The notes under the pieces: model-generated
What the model was told of the DNA's origin: nothing
Database searches by the model: none
Seen by the model: the letters and a program-made list of their open reading frames with translations, nothing else
Source: Tubulanus polymorphus
Taxonomy: Eukaryota; Nemertea; Palaeonemertea; Tubulaniformes; Tubulanidae
Direction: 5' to 3'
Assembly: GCF_964204645.1 (NCBI RefSeq)
Contig: NC_134036.1
Span: 9,536,704-9,600,703, forward strand
DNA: 64,000 bases
In this document: positions 12,125 to 21,628 of the stretch, in pieces
Position numbering within the stretch: position 1 is the stretch's first letter
How the letters are laid out: each line of letters opens with the position of its first letter
Position numbers and translations under genes: made by a program

Positions 12125-12467
12125 AGTAGTGATGGTGGGTTACTATAGGCCCGTGGTTAAATTGTGGTTGTGGTTAAATCCAAGATGGCGGCTGTCATGT
12201 GATCCAAGATGGCGTCCGTCCAAGATGGCGGCTGTGGTCACGTGATCAAAGATGGCGCCCCAATCCAAGATGGCGACTGTGGTCACGTGATCAAAGATGG
12301 CGCCCCGATCCAAGATGGCGGTTGTGGTCACGTGATCAAAGATGGCGGATTTTGAAATTTCGATGGATGCTTACACCAGCTGTTACCCGATTACTCATGC
12401 GATAATCCGCGTTCGAATAGATTAAACAATACCAAATAACGACAGTTATATATTTCAAACAATGTTA
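12125..12467 (+). repeat. Polinton left terminal inverted repeat
   Basis: The 343 bp match the reverse complement of 28010-28352 with only a few substitutions. The outer 55 bp (GGTGGGTTACTATAGG and so on) are followed by an internal tandem array of about 45-bp units. The units combine AAGATGGCG motifs (eight in total) with GGTCACGTGATC (three times, plus one CATGTGATC). The inner 120 bp are unique sequence. Confidence 0.95.
12190..12350 (+). promoter_or_regulatory. array of YY1-like and E-box motifs in the terminal repeat
   Basis: Eight AAGATGGCG motifs, three of them continuing as AAGATGGCGG-C/T, alternate with GTCACGTGATC. AAGATGGCGGC is the known YY1 consensus, and GTCACGTG is a bHLH-zip (USF/MITF-type) E-box core. 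Binding is inferred from the motifs only. The mirrored copy is at 28130-28290. Confidence 0.5.
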
Positions 12468-12675
12468 CATATGTGAAACCATTGCCACGACACAAAAACA
12501 AGTGCGGGCAAGAATATTTATGCAATAGATTTACATCATAGGTCGAAAAGTTATCATTTAGTTACCAGCCATCAAGGGGTAAACATCGTCACGATCGCAA
12601 AGGAATATATTAAAATGGAGCCGACTAGTTCATCGTATCTCTCCGCGGTCTCTGCATATCGTAGAAGTCGATGAT

Positions 12676-13529
12676 ATGTGTGCACCGAAAAAGCGTCAAA
12701 AACTTAACTTACAGGAACGAAGAGGAAAATACCCCAATCTAAAATTGGATTTTAGTGGTACGTTAAATTTTTGATTTAATTTAATTTTCAATATCTTTGT
12801 ACTTTTAACTTGGGGGGGGGGGATATCATGTAGCGGGGTCACTTTTCATGACAGTCGTTGTTAATAATAATTATTTCGTTTTCTTTTTCAGGCTTCCACG
12901 ATGAAAATGCTACGGACAATGTTTTAACACCGCAGTCATTACGGCAAGTCTCCAATACAGAATGTATAACCTACAAGGCGAATTTCAACCAGGATCCTCA
13001 CTATATAGGAATGAGGGTATATGCGTCTGTAAAATTGTGGCAGGGGAAGAAACGAATCGACATACGATTGCATGATTGTAATCGTACAATGAAACTATTC
13101 CCTACAAAGTGTGGAATTTCGTTGTATTTGGAGGAATGGATAAATCTAAACCGTCGAAAAGCAGCCATCGAGGATGATATCTTATCCGTAAAAAACAATC
13201 ATTTACACAAAGGCGTGTTCAGCTTAGGTCGAAATAACTATTTAAAAATATACCGTTCACTACATTCAGGGCATATTTGCGTTGACATTAGAAAATATAC
13301 TAGAGACGTTGTCGTCGGTGAAACAAAAGCCACCAGTACCGGTATAACGTTGTCTCTCGCGCAGTGGCAAAATTTAGAAGCTATCAATTTCGAGCACGAT
13401 GCACCGGAACTAGAAGAAATGTCAATCTGTTTTCACGAAAATCAGGAGGATCGATGTTTATTTTGTCCAGATGATGACACGTCAGATATACTGCAATGCC
13501 CCGAGTACTTCGATATTTCATTTAAGTAA
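12676..13529 (+). CDS. tandem PC4/Sub1-domain transcription coactivator-like protein
   Basis: Two exons, 12676-12757 and 12892-13529, join in frame across a GTACGT...TTTTTCAG intron and give 239 aa. Residues 1-28 are basic with PKKRQK, a likely nuclear signal. Residues about 69-124 match PC4: VKLWQGKKRIDIR, then TKCGISLYLEEW. Residues about 137-191 match it again: FSLGRNNYLKIYR, VDIRKY, then STGITLSLAQWQNL. PC4 (p15/Sub1) binds single-stranded and promoter DNA and helps RNA polymerase II initiate. A tail with four cysteines (CF..., CLFC, LQC) may bind zinc. The gene lies just inside the left terminal repeat and converges on the polymerase gene. It is not part of the usual Polinton core set I know. 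The alternative ATG in the intron would lose the basic N-terminus. Confidence 0.82.
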
Positions 13530-14020
13530 AAAACACAATCATATATGTATAAGCGTAAAAATAAAAGTATAATTTATTGATCTCTTTATGAATACGTAAT
13601 AAAAAGTATAAAAATAATATAGAATAAACATCTTTTTTCATCATTCTTCTGGTATATATATGGATCGTGACATATGATATATATTGAAATAAGAATATAA
13701 AACGGAATATCTGGATTTTACAACACTCATCGGAAATTTGAGGATTAGAGCATAGTTGCCGATTTTACAAATATACAACCAAAAAAAAAACAGTTATCAT
13801 TCTTACTACGGTAATACATCTAATGTACGTCGTAAATGATATAAAACAAAATTGATACAAACAATACGGGTAAAATATGTTGTTTACTTCAAATCGTTGG
13901 ACAACGATAAATGTAAAAACATTTGTTCTTTATGCGTAAATGATATAAAACGAAATCGATACAAACCATATGGGTAAAATATACAAAAAACAGTTTTCGT
14001 TCATAATTTCTCATTTTTTC
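13530..14020. other. AT-rich convergent 3' region
   Basis: AT-rich spacer between the converging PC4-like and polymerase genes, with several AATAAA-type signals (ataaaagtataatttattg near 13560). A diverged repeat of about 100 bp (gtaaatgatataaaac...gatacaaac...gggtaaaatat) occurs twice, near 13829-13880 and 13936-13982. No gene is seen. Confidence 0.6.
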
Positions 14021-17000
14021 TCAAAAACCAAATGGAACGGTAATGTGCGGAGTACCCGGAACAAACGCACGTTTCGTATATACAGCACGATAAATCTTTC
14101 GTTCATCTCTATTTACAATGTCGCACGTTTTTATTAGCCTAGTAATTTTGTTCGGGTTATTAACGTACAAATGATCAAATTTCCCGACGACGACCATTTC
14201 TAACATAGAATTAAAGTTTATTATTTTATTATTTCTATGGTTAAGCGATATCCCCTTAACTTTACATACCGTGGAATACTTTTTATCCCGCGGCGAGTAC
14301 ACATTAAACGCGTAATTTTTTGGCCCTCCCGATACAAACTCTGTGATATAGGCCCCCTCCCCATAATCCCCCGATAACTCGTCGGTCATATCCCCTAAAA
14401 ATAATCCAGTAGAGGGGCACCAATCCCCCGGTTTGTGAACGTATATTATGGAATCCGTATCTGAGTATAGGGTTCGATCCCCTAATTTTTCCATATAGCT
14501 ATATAATATCAACCGCGCATGCGCCGTTGTGAATGCGGCTACAGTAACGTTTTTTCTCAAACTCATTTCGACAGCGTCGTCGACCTTTTTATAGTGTACG
14601 CGTACAATCCCGTCGTTGCACAATAACACATCGCTGATCTCTAACGACGAGTCGTTTATCATGGCGAACAAATCACCCGGGTCGGAAATATATTTCGATG
14701 TAGTTTTATTTTGTTTCTGCCCGAGTTTCCCCCACATTGAATTTAGACATAACTTCGCGACAGTTCGAAGGCCACTAATCTTTTTGATTTTCTCTTTTTC
14801 CAAATGAACCCCCTCCCGAAATTTGTAATCATCTATGCATTTATCTCTTTCAGCCTCTGACATATTATCGTGCGGCCACCCACTGGCTTCGGTTTTCACT
14901 TTAAGAAATTGATTAATGTAATCTTTGAACAGGCCCGTTGCATGTGAGTTCCAATGCCAAACCTCATGAATTTGAATGATTTTATAACCCAAACTTATGG
15001 CTTTCTCCACCTCTAGCGTAACCCACTCCCCCAAAAGAACGCGCTCTGTTTCGTTATGCGTGCATACGTCGTGTTGGTTACACGTGTTGGCGCATGTTGC
15101 GCAAAGTGGGAACGTCAATTTACCACCGGACCTGTATGGTAATACGGGCAGAAATAAACCCCGGGGTGGTAAAATTGAGCATTTGATTAGACCGTAATAT
15201 TCAGATATATCGCCCCTGAAATTTTCAGTGATAACATCTGGGTGCCCAATCGGGTAGCTACATCGACTATTCACGTACGGGTATAAAGAGCAAATGTCGA
15301 TGTAGCTGATTTTTTCATCGTCGACGATTTTATGATGAAGCTTTATGGCGTTAGTTCGACCCCCGTAGAAACATTTTCTAGGTTCGAGGGGGTCGAAAAC
15401 AGTTACACGTTCCACAAAAGACTTAAAATTTACGTCGTCACGAATCTTACGGTTGTAATCGTGTTCCCACATTTGCACAACAGTATAACCCATTGTTTCC
15501 AACTCGTGCTTACGACGTAACGTAGCCTGATACACGTCGTCAAACGTACGACCACCTCTGTTACAAGCTACCGGGTCACCTCTAACCGGGAAGCATTCGG
15601 GGCAACCGTGAAAGTAACACCCGTTAAACTCGTAGACGGTGCGTGTTTTTTCGTGGAAGCCGTCTACCTTAAATTTACCGAGTGTTACTTCACCCCCGTT
15701 CAAAACGTGTTTGATATCCAAATTTTTTTCCACCGCCAACCATTTCAACCACCGAACAGCCATTTTTGAATACTTTGCGTTTGGTTTATATCCACCCGGT
15801 GGTATGAGACCAATCGTGTCGGGTTTTAAAAAACGCGATCTGAGTGCGAGATTGCACGCTGCGGCGATCGTGATGCAACCGTCGAATGGGTCGACACTCG
15901 TAATACTATAGAATAGCTCTTGGAATTTGACTACGGATTGCATCAGAATATCGACATCCGAGCGGCAATACTCGACTAGCTCGGTTTGCATATCGAAATG
16001 TTTTTCAAGCTGTTCGGCGTGCCATTTGAGAAATTGCTGTCGATCGTTCTCGTTCATTCTGTCGGGGTTATAATATTTTGATTCGGGTACCGGACCGGAA
16101 TAATTCAAAGTTTCCTCCCGGCAGAAGAGATAGGGAAAATACCCCTTTTTTAATTCAATTAACCCCAACGTCGATGGTAATTTTACCAATTTCATGGGTA
16201 AAAAGTTTAATGTATCTAAAAATTGCATATTCAAATACTTCACTTACATGGACATGATTTTACCGCCATTAGGGATAACTTCGGGTAAAATGCCCTGATT
16301 CACTAGAAACCTTAACACAAAGTAACCGTCGAATGACATGAAATTGTGGGCAAACACCAGCGACCCTCGGTTCTCTTCTGAAAATAACCATTCGCAGAAC
16401 GAGGTATCGCTGGTAAATATGTGCTCGTTTTTCCCACAATCGCTACATGTCGAATCGGCGGTTCTTTTGGTCAAAGCACAAGTACCGCACGTACGGTGCG
16501 CAATTGCCAAAATAACTCTGTGCGTACCATCCACCGTCATCGTCTCGAAGTCAAACGATATTAATTTTTTTTCCAAGACGAATTCGGTAGATTTTTCGGC
16601 GACCTTTTCATCGTCGTCGTCGTCGTCGTTAGACTTTTTTGTGACCAGTTGCATGTAACAGAGGTGATCGAGGGGCATATCTTTACCGCACGATTTGCAA
16701 AAGTTCAACCCGCAATTATGATCGTCTAATTGATTTCGTGCGACAATTTTTTTACAACTGAGACAACGTGCTTTTCGATCGCACATTACCGAACCGAATT
16801 TATTTTTGCGAGTCGTGTGCTGAAGGAAACACGACTCGTTTTTGAAATATATGCGGCACCTAGCGCAATAGAATACACCGGGTTGCTTAACGCAATCTAT
16901 ACCTAAACATAAAGAACAAATGTTTTTACATTTGTCGTTTTCCAACGATTTGAATCCTCTTCTACATTTAAAACAGTAGTACGATTTACACGTGAATGCT

Positions 17001-17791
17001 GTCATCGATTTGATAACGTCGAAGTGGTTATCGGAATATAAAAGAATGATATGTCGTTCACAATCGGCTTTCCCGTTTTCATAAAGATATCTGTAACTGA
17101 CGTTATCACCGGTGACAACAATCACGTGGTATTGTTTCAAAACGGTTTTGCAAAATTTATCTAGCTCACCTAAACCACAAAGACCGACTGGAACGTTGGC
17201 CTCATGGTGTAATTGTATAGCAGCTGTTTGTTGAGCGCACTTTTCTGGATGTCTCAATTGGTCGTATGCGGGGTTATTGTCGGCTAGCGCTTTACCTACT
17301 ACGAGTGCCCTCGCCAGACATATCTCGTCGTCGGGGTTGATAATGCATACAATCGATCGTTTCGTTTTCGTGAAATTTTCTAGATTCACGCTAACGCGTT
17401 TCTTATAACCACCGCCTTCGGGTAGTCTAATAAAAATGCAATGGAAAATTATTCCATTCACATCCAACGATTCATGCGATTGCAACACCTTTCCGATCGT
17501 ATCTACTATGAACTCTAAAGAGAGTTCCCTGACATTCATCAGCGGAAAGTTGATATTGCCGTTTAAATCGGGATGTTCGATTGACAACCTCATGTGATCG
17601 CGATCAGTGGCACCCATCATCTCGAAGATTCCCTCCATGATTGTATTTATTGAATTACGAATGAGTGTACTAATCTCAGGCGGTTGGTCATCCTGAGTAT
17701 CGTTCGATGGTTCGTCGTCATCGGGCATGTTGAGGGTTGCTTTAAACACATCGGTTTTCATCGAAAACTTTTTACTCTCTTGTCGATGCAT
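14021..17791 (-). pseudogene. polB: protein-primed DNA polymerase B (pPolB) with one in-frame stop
   Basis: Family B, protein-primed DNA polymerase that replicates the element; about 1,255 codons from ATG 17791. From the N-terminus: a region with many paired cysteines (zinc-binding); ExoI LISFDFETMTVDG; ExoII VFAHNFMSFDGYF; ExoIII YCRSDVDIL; an embedded VSR-type endonuclease-like segment (YEFNGCYFHGCPEC ... MWEHDY); then the polymerase motifs DICSLYP, KLCLNSMWGKLG and YSDTDS. All catalytic motifs are intact. The frame is broken once, by TAA at 16244-16246 between ExoII and ExoIII; the same frame continues directly after it, so it is a point stop and not an intron. The stop overlaps a GTAAGT string, but removing sequence there would cut conserved residues. 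The exon probably follows the zinc-finger exon upstream. Confidence 0.95.
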
Positions 17792-17896
17792 CTGGAAAGA
17801 CCATGAATTACAACGTTTTAAAACATTGAAAATATTTCACATTAACTTATATTTTATAATTATATAGCTTCTTTATAAAAGTAAAGCGATACATAC

Positions 17897-18337
17897 TCTT
17901 CGTAACGTAATACCGTCTTTTATTATTTCGTCGTATGCGTCTGTTCGTTTCCTTTTCTGTTTCGGTTCTTCTTCGCTGGTACTGGGTTTTTGAATGCAAA
18001 CTTCGGAGTGTTTTTTCAACCCTGTTACGCTCCCAAACACTTTGGTACACCACGTGCATCGGAATTCGGAAGATTTTGTATTCGTCATTGAAGTACTACT
18101 ACTCGCTGCGGGTGATGACACGTGCGGTAACGGATCTGTTGTTGTTGTTGTTGTTTGGGGTGATGATAGTCGGTGTTGTCTCGACTTCATGTGTCGAACC
18201 AGGGCATCCTTCCTACCGAATGCCTTCCCGCACAACGAGCACTTAAACCCTTTCTTGCCGATATGCGTCATTTCGTGGCGTTCGAGTACGTGTTTGTATT
18301 CGAACGTTTTTCCACAAATTTTACAATCATGCACCAT
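17897..18337 (-). CDS. C2H2 zinc-finger exon, probably spliced onto DNA polymerase B
   Basis: A 147-codon exon starting at ATG 18337 encodes three zinc fingers: CKICGKTF...[13 protein letters not shown]...HMKSRQH and a CTWC...H...C finger. A serine/threonine-rich linker and a basic stretch (KQKRKR) follow. After AGA at 17897 comes a GTATGT donor. The next acceptor, TCTTTCCAG, ends at 17792, immediately before the polymerase ATG. The 105-bp intron is phase 0, so splicing would give one C2H2-polymerase protein. Unspliced, the frame ends seven codons later. It may instead be a free DNA-binding protein. Confidence 0.7.
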
Positions 18338-18471
18338 TTTTTCTTTTTGTTTTCTGAAAAATATAACAAACCCCCGGAAAATTAGTTATACATTTTATCA
18401 ATCATTAAAAGAGATATACTTAAACATATACTCGATATACCCGAAAAAAGCGTGTAATATAGTTTTTTAAA
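18338..18471. promoter_or_regulatory. divergent intergenic region between zinc-finger/PolB and the virion gene block
   Basis: Only 134 bp separate the minus-strand start of the zinc-finger/polymerase gene from the plus-strand ATPase start, so both promoters must be here or overlap the genes. The sequence is AT-rich, with TATA-like strings (gatatac near 18434, gtaatatag near 18453). No stronger motif is visible. Confidence 0.45.
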
Positions 18472-19119
18472 ATGACTGAATATACCGGCCCTCGAAATTT
18501 GATTCACCCGATGACCGCCTTAGTTAGTGGTCCCACCGGATGTGGAAAAACATGACTCGTGAAAAACATCATCAAAGAAAAAGTTATAAACGAACCGCCA
18601 GAGAAAATTTACTGGTTTTACGGGGAAGCGCAGTCGAAGTTATTCGCGGACCTACAGGATGAAGGGGTGACGTTTATTCAAGGATTTTCATCAGAGATTT
18701 ACGAAAATATAGATGGTAGTCAACGTACTTTGATAATTATCGATGATTTGATTGATGAAATTGCGTCAGACAAAAATCTAGCGGTCATTTATACAAAGGG
18801 GTCACACCATAAAAACATATCGGTGATCACTATAGTTCAAAATTTATTTCCCAAAGGGCGACAATTCAGAAACATTAGTCTTAATTGTCACTATATAATA
18901 GCGTTCAAGTCGGCGAGGGACAGAAATCAAATAAAAACTCTAGCGCAACAAGCCGGTCTGAGGAAGGAAGTCGAATACGCGTTCAAAGATGCTACTAAAA
19001 ATCCTCACGGATATTTGTTATTGGACTTCAAACCTCACACGGAAGATAGATGGCGTATAAGGACCCGCATTCTACCTAGCGATAAATACCACGTTGTATA
19101 TAAACCGAGAAAAACTTAA
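18472..19119 (+). pseudogene. genome-packaging ATPase (FtsK/HerA-type) with in-frame TGA in the P-loop
   Basis: The ATG at 18472 opens the frame; 215 codons is the usual size of the Polinton A32-like packaging ATPase. Residues 20-27 are the Walker A motif GPTGCGKT. Walker B is TLIIIDDLIDE. The rest (QNLFPKGRQFRNISLNCHYI, RDRNQIKTLAQQAG) follows the family. A TGA at 18553-18555 falls directly after the Walker A threonine. Translation from the next GTG would lose the P-loop, so the copy is inactive unless the TGA is read through. It is first in a tightly packed plus-strand block. Confidence 0.93.
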
Positions 19120-19161
19120 GCATTAAAAGTAACTGTCCGAGATTTCGATAATGTTGTGAAT

Positions 19162-19596
19162 ATGATTAAAAGGATGGCCAAGTCGCGAAGTGTACTACCC
19201 GCGAAACGTCGCAAACCCGATAAGCATAGTAATATTAAAAAGTATACGCCCCATCTACACGTATTGGCAACATCTGATCGGAAACTAAGAAAAGGAGTTG
19301 TTGACAATGCGCCTTTAGGATTCATTAAATGTTTGTCGGAAATGTGTATGAATTCGCTCGTCGGAAATATACCGCACAGTGCAAAAGAGAAACGCGTTTT
19401 GAAACAGCATAAACGATACATACGTATGCTAGCAAACAAATCTCTTGCAGGGAAACACAAACGGAATTATTTCGCAAAAAGGTGGCTCTTTGCCATTCTT
19501 ATTACCGGCTTTATTACCCGCTCTCGGTGGTCTAGCGGCTAGTGCAGCAGGAGCTGCTATAGGAGCAACGATCGAAAACAAAATTAGAAATGGCTA
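19162..19596 (+). pseudogene. small basic virion protein with a one-base frameshift
   Basis: ATG 19162 (14 codons of basic sequence, then HLHVLATSDRKLRKG). This matches a small basic protein found beside the capsid genes in animal Polintons, probably a core or minor virion protein. In the opening frame the end is an unrelated tail stopping at 19542. One base over, after the A-run at about 19475-19479, the next frame reads GGSLPFLLPALLPALGGL and continues to a stop at 19596. A GG-hydrophobic tail is the typical end and a likely protease cleavage site. The shift is either a homopolymer indel or a recoding site. Confidence 0.65.
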
Positions 19597-20285
19597 ACCC
19601 TGTTGAGAAACTCATTATCGTACCCGAATCAATGTTGACCTTATTACAAGAATATCTAGAAGAACGACAACTCGACGACAAAACTGTTTTGTCGAATGAA
19701 AAGAATTATTTCGTTTACAATCAACGTTTACATCAAATCTTGAAAGATAGGGATTCACCTACGCAGATACCCGACGTACCAGAGAAAATACAGAATGAAC
19801 CCGAAGCGGAAAGAGAAGAAAAACATCAACATGAAACGCCATTCGAAATTGATAACATTCTCAAACTTTTACCACAAAGATATCATGAAAAATCGGGACA
19901 GATTTTACGTATGTTTAAGAATAATTCTCACTTGATAGACTGGAACGAACGTATGGAAATAAACTTCAAGGGAATTTTAGTGCCGAATAGTAATTTGATT
20001 GATTTGTTATATACGTCAATGGTTCAGTCGAGCAATTTTAACGCACCGGGTATGGATGAATTTGTCGAAACGTTCCAAATACTAAATATACCCGTAACGC
20101 TCGTAAATAATGGTAAATTACGCGATATGATAAAAATGACTTCTCTTACCATTGATGCGAAGCCTAAGCGTAAAAGAGCCTTAGTTCTCGGTGTAGATGA
20201 CGAGTCCGATGTCAATCAGCGCGGTTCTGGACGACAAGTTGTGAAACGAAATAAAGACAAATGTAATAAATGGATCTTCTTTTAA
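19590..20285 (+). CDS. conserved Polinton protein of unknown function (231 aa)
   Basis: The frame overlaps the end of the preceding ORF by a few bases. Its middle (ILKLLPQRYHEKSGQILRMF ... WNERMEINFKGILVPNSNLIDLL) resembles a protein common in animal Polintons between the basic virion protein and the integrase/penton genes; no function is known to me. The N-terminal third is acidic and probably coiled; the C-terminus is basic (KPKRKR, KRNKDK). Presumably a virion or assembly protein, judged only by position. Confidence 0.7.
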   Translation: MANPVEKLIIVPESMLTLLQEYLEERQLDDKTVLSNEKNYFVYNQRLHQILKDRDSPTQIPDVPEKIQNEPEAEREEKHQHETPFEIDNILKLLPQRYHEKSGQILRMFKNNSHLIDWNERMEINFKGILVPNSNLIDLLYTSMVQSSNFNAPGMDEFVETFQILNIPVTLVNNGKLRDMIKMTSLTIDAKPKRKRALVLGVDDESDVNQRGSGRQVVKRNKDKCNKWIFF

Positions 20286-20396
20286 TACGAATCTAACAAT
20301 AAATACTATTATCATTATTATTATGTAATGACAACATATGTCGCTCTCTTCATTTGTCTACACGGAGTACCCGTTTATACACGAATCGTCATTAAA

Positions 20397-20951
20397 ATGG
20401 AGATAGTCAACGTGGTCGGAACGGCTTGCTTAAACTGTGAAATTGATCTAACTAGTTTAGCTAATACAGAAAGTAACATTATTTACAACAAACGTAATTT
20501 CAGTGGAGCGATATGGAAACATCGGAAAGTCGATGGAACTTGTTTATTATTTAGAAATGGTAAAATGGTAATAACGGGTTCGAAAAGTATATCTCGGAAC
20601 AAACAAGCAGCGAGACAATTTGGTCGAAAAGTGCAAAAGTTGGGATATAAAGTTACATTTTCCGATTTCAAAGTACAAACTATTTCGGCTGTGAAGAAAA
20701 CTGGAAAACGAATTTCTCTGAAAACTCTTGACAATTTGCTGGGTAGCAGCTCGAGTTATGAACCAGAAATATTTCCCGGACTCGTTTATACAGCGGAAAA
20801 TGGAATAAAATGTATCGTACATAACGGTGGAACAATCATCTTAACAGGAGCTAGAAATGAACGCGTTATAGAAGATGTGTACTCTAACATTGTTTTAAAT
20901 ATCCTTCTCTGTCACGACTCTTTTAAAAAAAACTTTATAAAGTCGTATTAG
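20397..20951 (+). CDS. TATA-binding protein homologue (TBP core only)
   Basis: From ATG 20397 (aaaATGg context) the product is 184 aa, the length of the saddle-shaped TBP core. The frame is open back to 20328, but those 23 codons have no TBP similarity. Both direct repeats are clear. Repeat 1: IVNVVGTACLNCEIDL, IIYNKRNFSGAIW, LLFRNGKMVITGSKS, AARQFGRKVQKLGY. Repeat 2: VQTISA, SYEPEIFPGLVY, GGTIILTGAR. Three of the four DNA-intercalating phenylalanines are present (F35, F52, F126); the fourth position is H142. TBP nucleates pol II and pol III promoters, so the protein probably directs transcription of element genes. It lies in the virion gene block, in the same direction. Confidence 0.92.
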   Translation: MEIVNVVGTACLNCEIDLTSLANTESNIIYNKRNFSGAIWKHRKVDGTCLLFRNGKMVITGSKSISRNKQAARQFGRKVQKLGYKVTFSDFKVQTISAVKKTGKRISLKTLDNLLGSSSSYEPEIFPGLVYTAENGIKCIVHNGGTIILTGARNERVIEDVYSNIVLNILLCHDSFKKNFIKSY

Positions 20952-20953
20952 TA

Positions 20954-21250
20954 TTGATGATGCTGATGATTATGGAGAAGATTGTGAGATTTATGTTATA
21001 CGGATTATTCGAAATGACACACATATACGTGATATTTATACCTAGAAATTATCTAGACGACATCAATCGTATGGTGACAACTTTCGTCGAAAAACGTAGT
21101 GACGTGAATAGCTTAAAAACGATTCTAAAGGAACTCGATATGTCCGGTAATCTATTTCGTAAAATTGTTGGCGCGATATTTTGTATAAAATTAACTAAAA
21201 CATTACCCACTCAGAAGTATGTTATAAAGAAACTTTATATGATTTTTTGA
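20954..21250 (+). CDS. unrecognised small ORF after the TBP homologue
   Basis: A 98-codon frame starts immediately after the TBP stop. The first ATG is three bases downstream and several in-frame ATGs follow. The first 30 residues are hydrophobic and methionine-rich; the rest is basic with no known domain. A second frame over the first 80 bases gives an acidic peptide, so the true product is uncertain. Confidence 0.4.
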   Translation: MMMLMIMEKIVRFMLYGLFEMTHIYVIFIPRNYLDDINRMVTTFVEKRSDVNSLKTILKELDMSGNLFRKIVGAIFCIKLTKTLPTQKYVIKKLYMIF

Positions 21251-21628
21251 AATAAAAAATGTTCAAACCTAATTTTGCGTAATTAAATTTTCTATCAAAC
21301 CCAAGTTTACTCAATCGGGAATTTTGTCGAACCTTTTGGTATTTTCCCTTTTTAATTTGTAAAACCGGAAATTAATGGCATATAAATATGTTCAAACAGG
21401 AAATAGAGTTTCATTTCTTTATTACGAACCTGGTTTGGTATAAGATCCTTTAAAAGGCTACATACCGCGTGTAAACATCTCTATTATAATTATTTGCAAA
21501 CATGTGTAGTAAGGTATTGAAATTGTGCTGCTGTTTAGCCGATAAAAATTTAGAGTCGAACTGCAAGTTTAGTAAAATAAATTGTATTTCCTCTTGTTGT
21601 CGAGGTAATACAATCGTAATTGATAATA
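21251..21628. other. AT-rich spacer before the integrase
   Basis: No gene is recognised. The short cysteine-rich frame at 21502-21771 overlaps the integrase out of frame and is treated as a shadow. The string CGCGTGTAAACATC near 21466 shares GCGTGTAA with the region just upstream of the ATPase start (18451), a weak candidate promoter motif. Confidence 0.45.

Noticed and set aside
12143-12405. Short open frames in the terminal repeats on both strands (TTAILDRGAIFDHV type and WRLWSRDQRWR type)
   Set aside because: Produced by the tandem motif array in the TIR and duplicated in the other end; no start context or family.
18553-18555. TGA as selenocysteine or as a reassigned codon
   Set aside because: No SECIS-like element recognised, the position is not a redox site, and many genes in the window end with ordinary TGA.
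20328-20396. Upstream ATG as the start of the TBP homologue
   Set aside because: The extra 23 residues are hydrophobic and unlike TBP, while ATG 20397 has a good context and begins right at the core domain.
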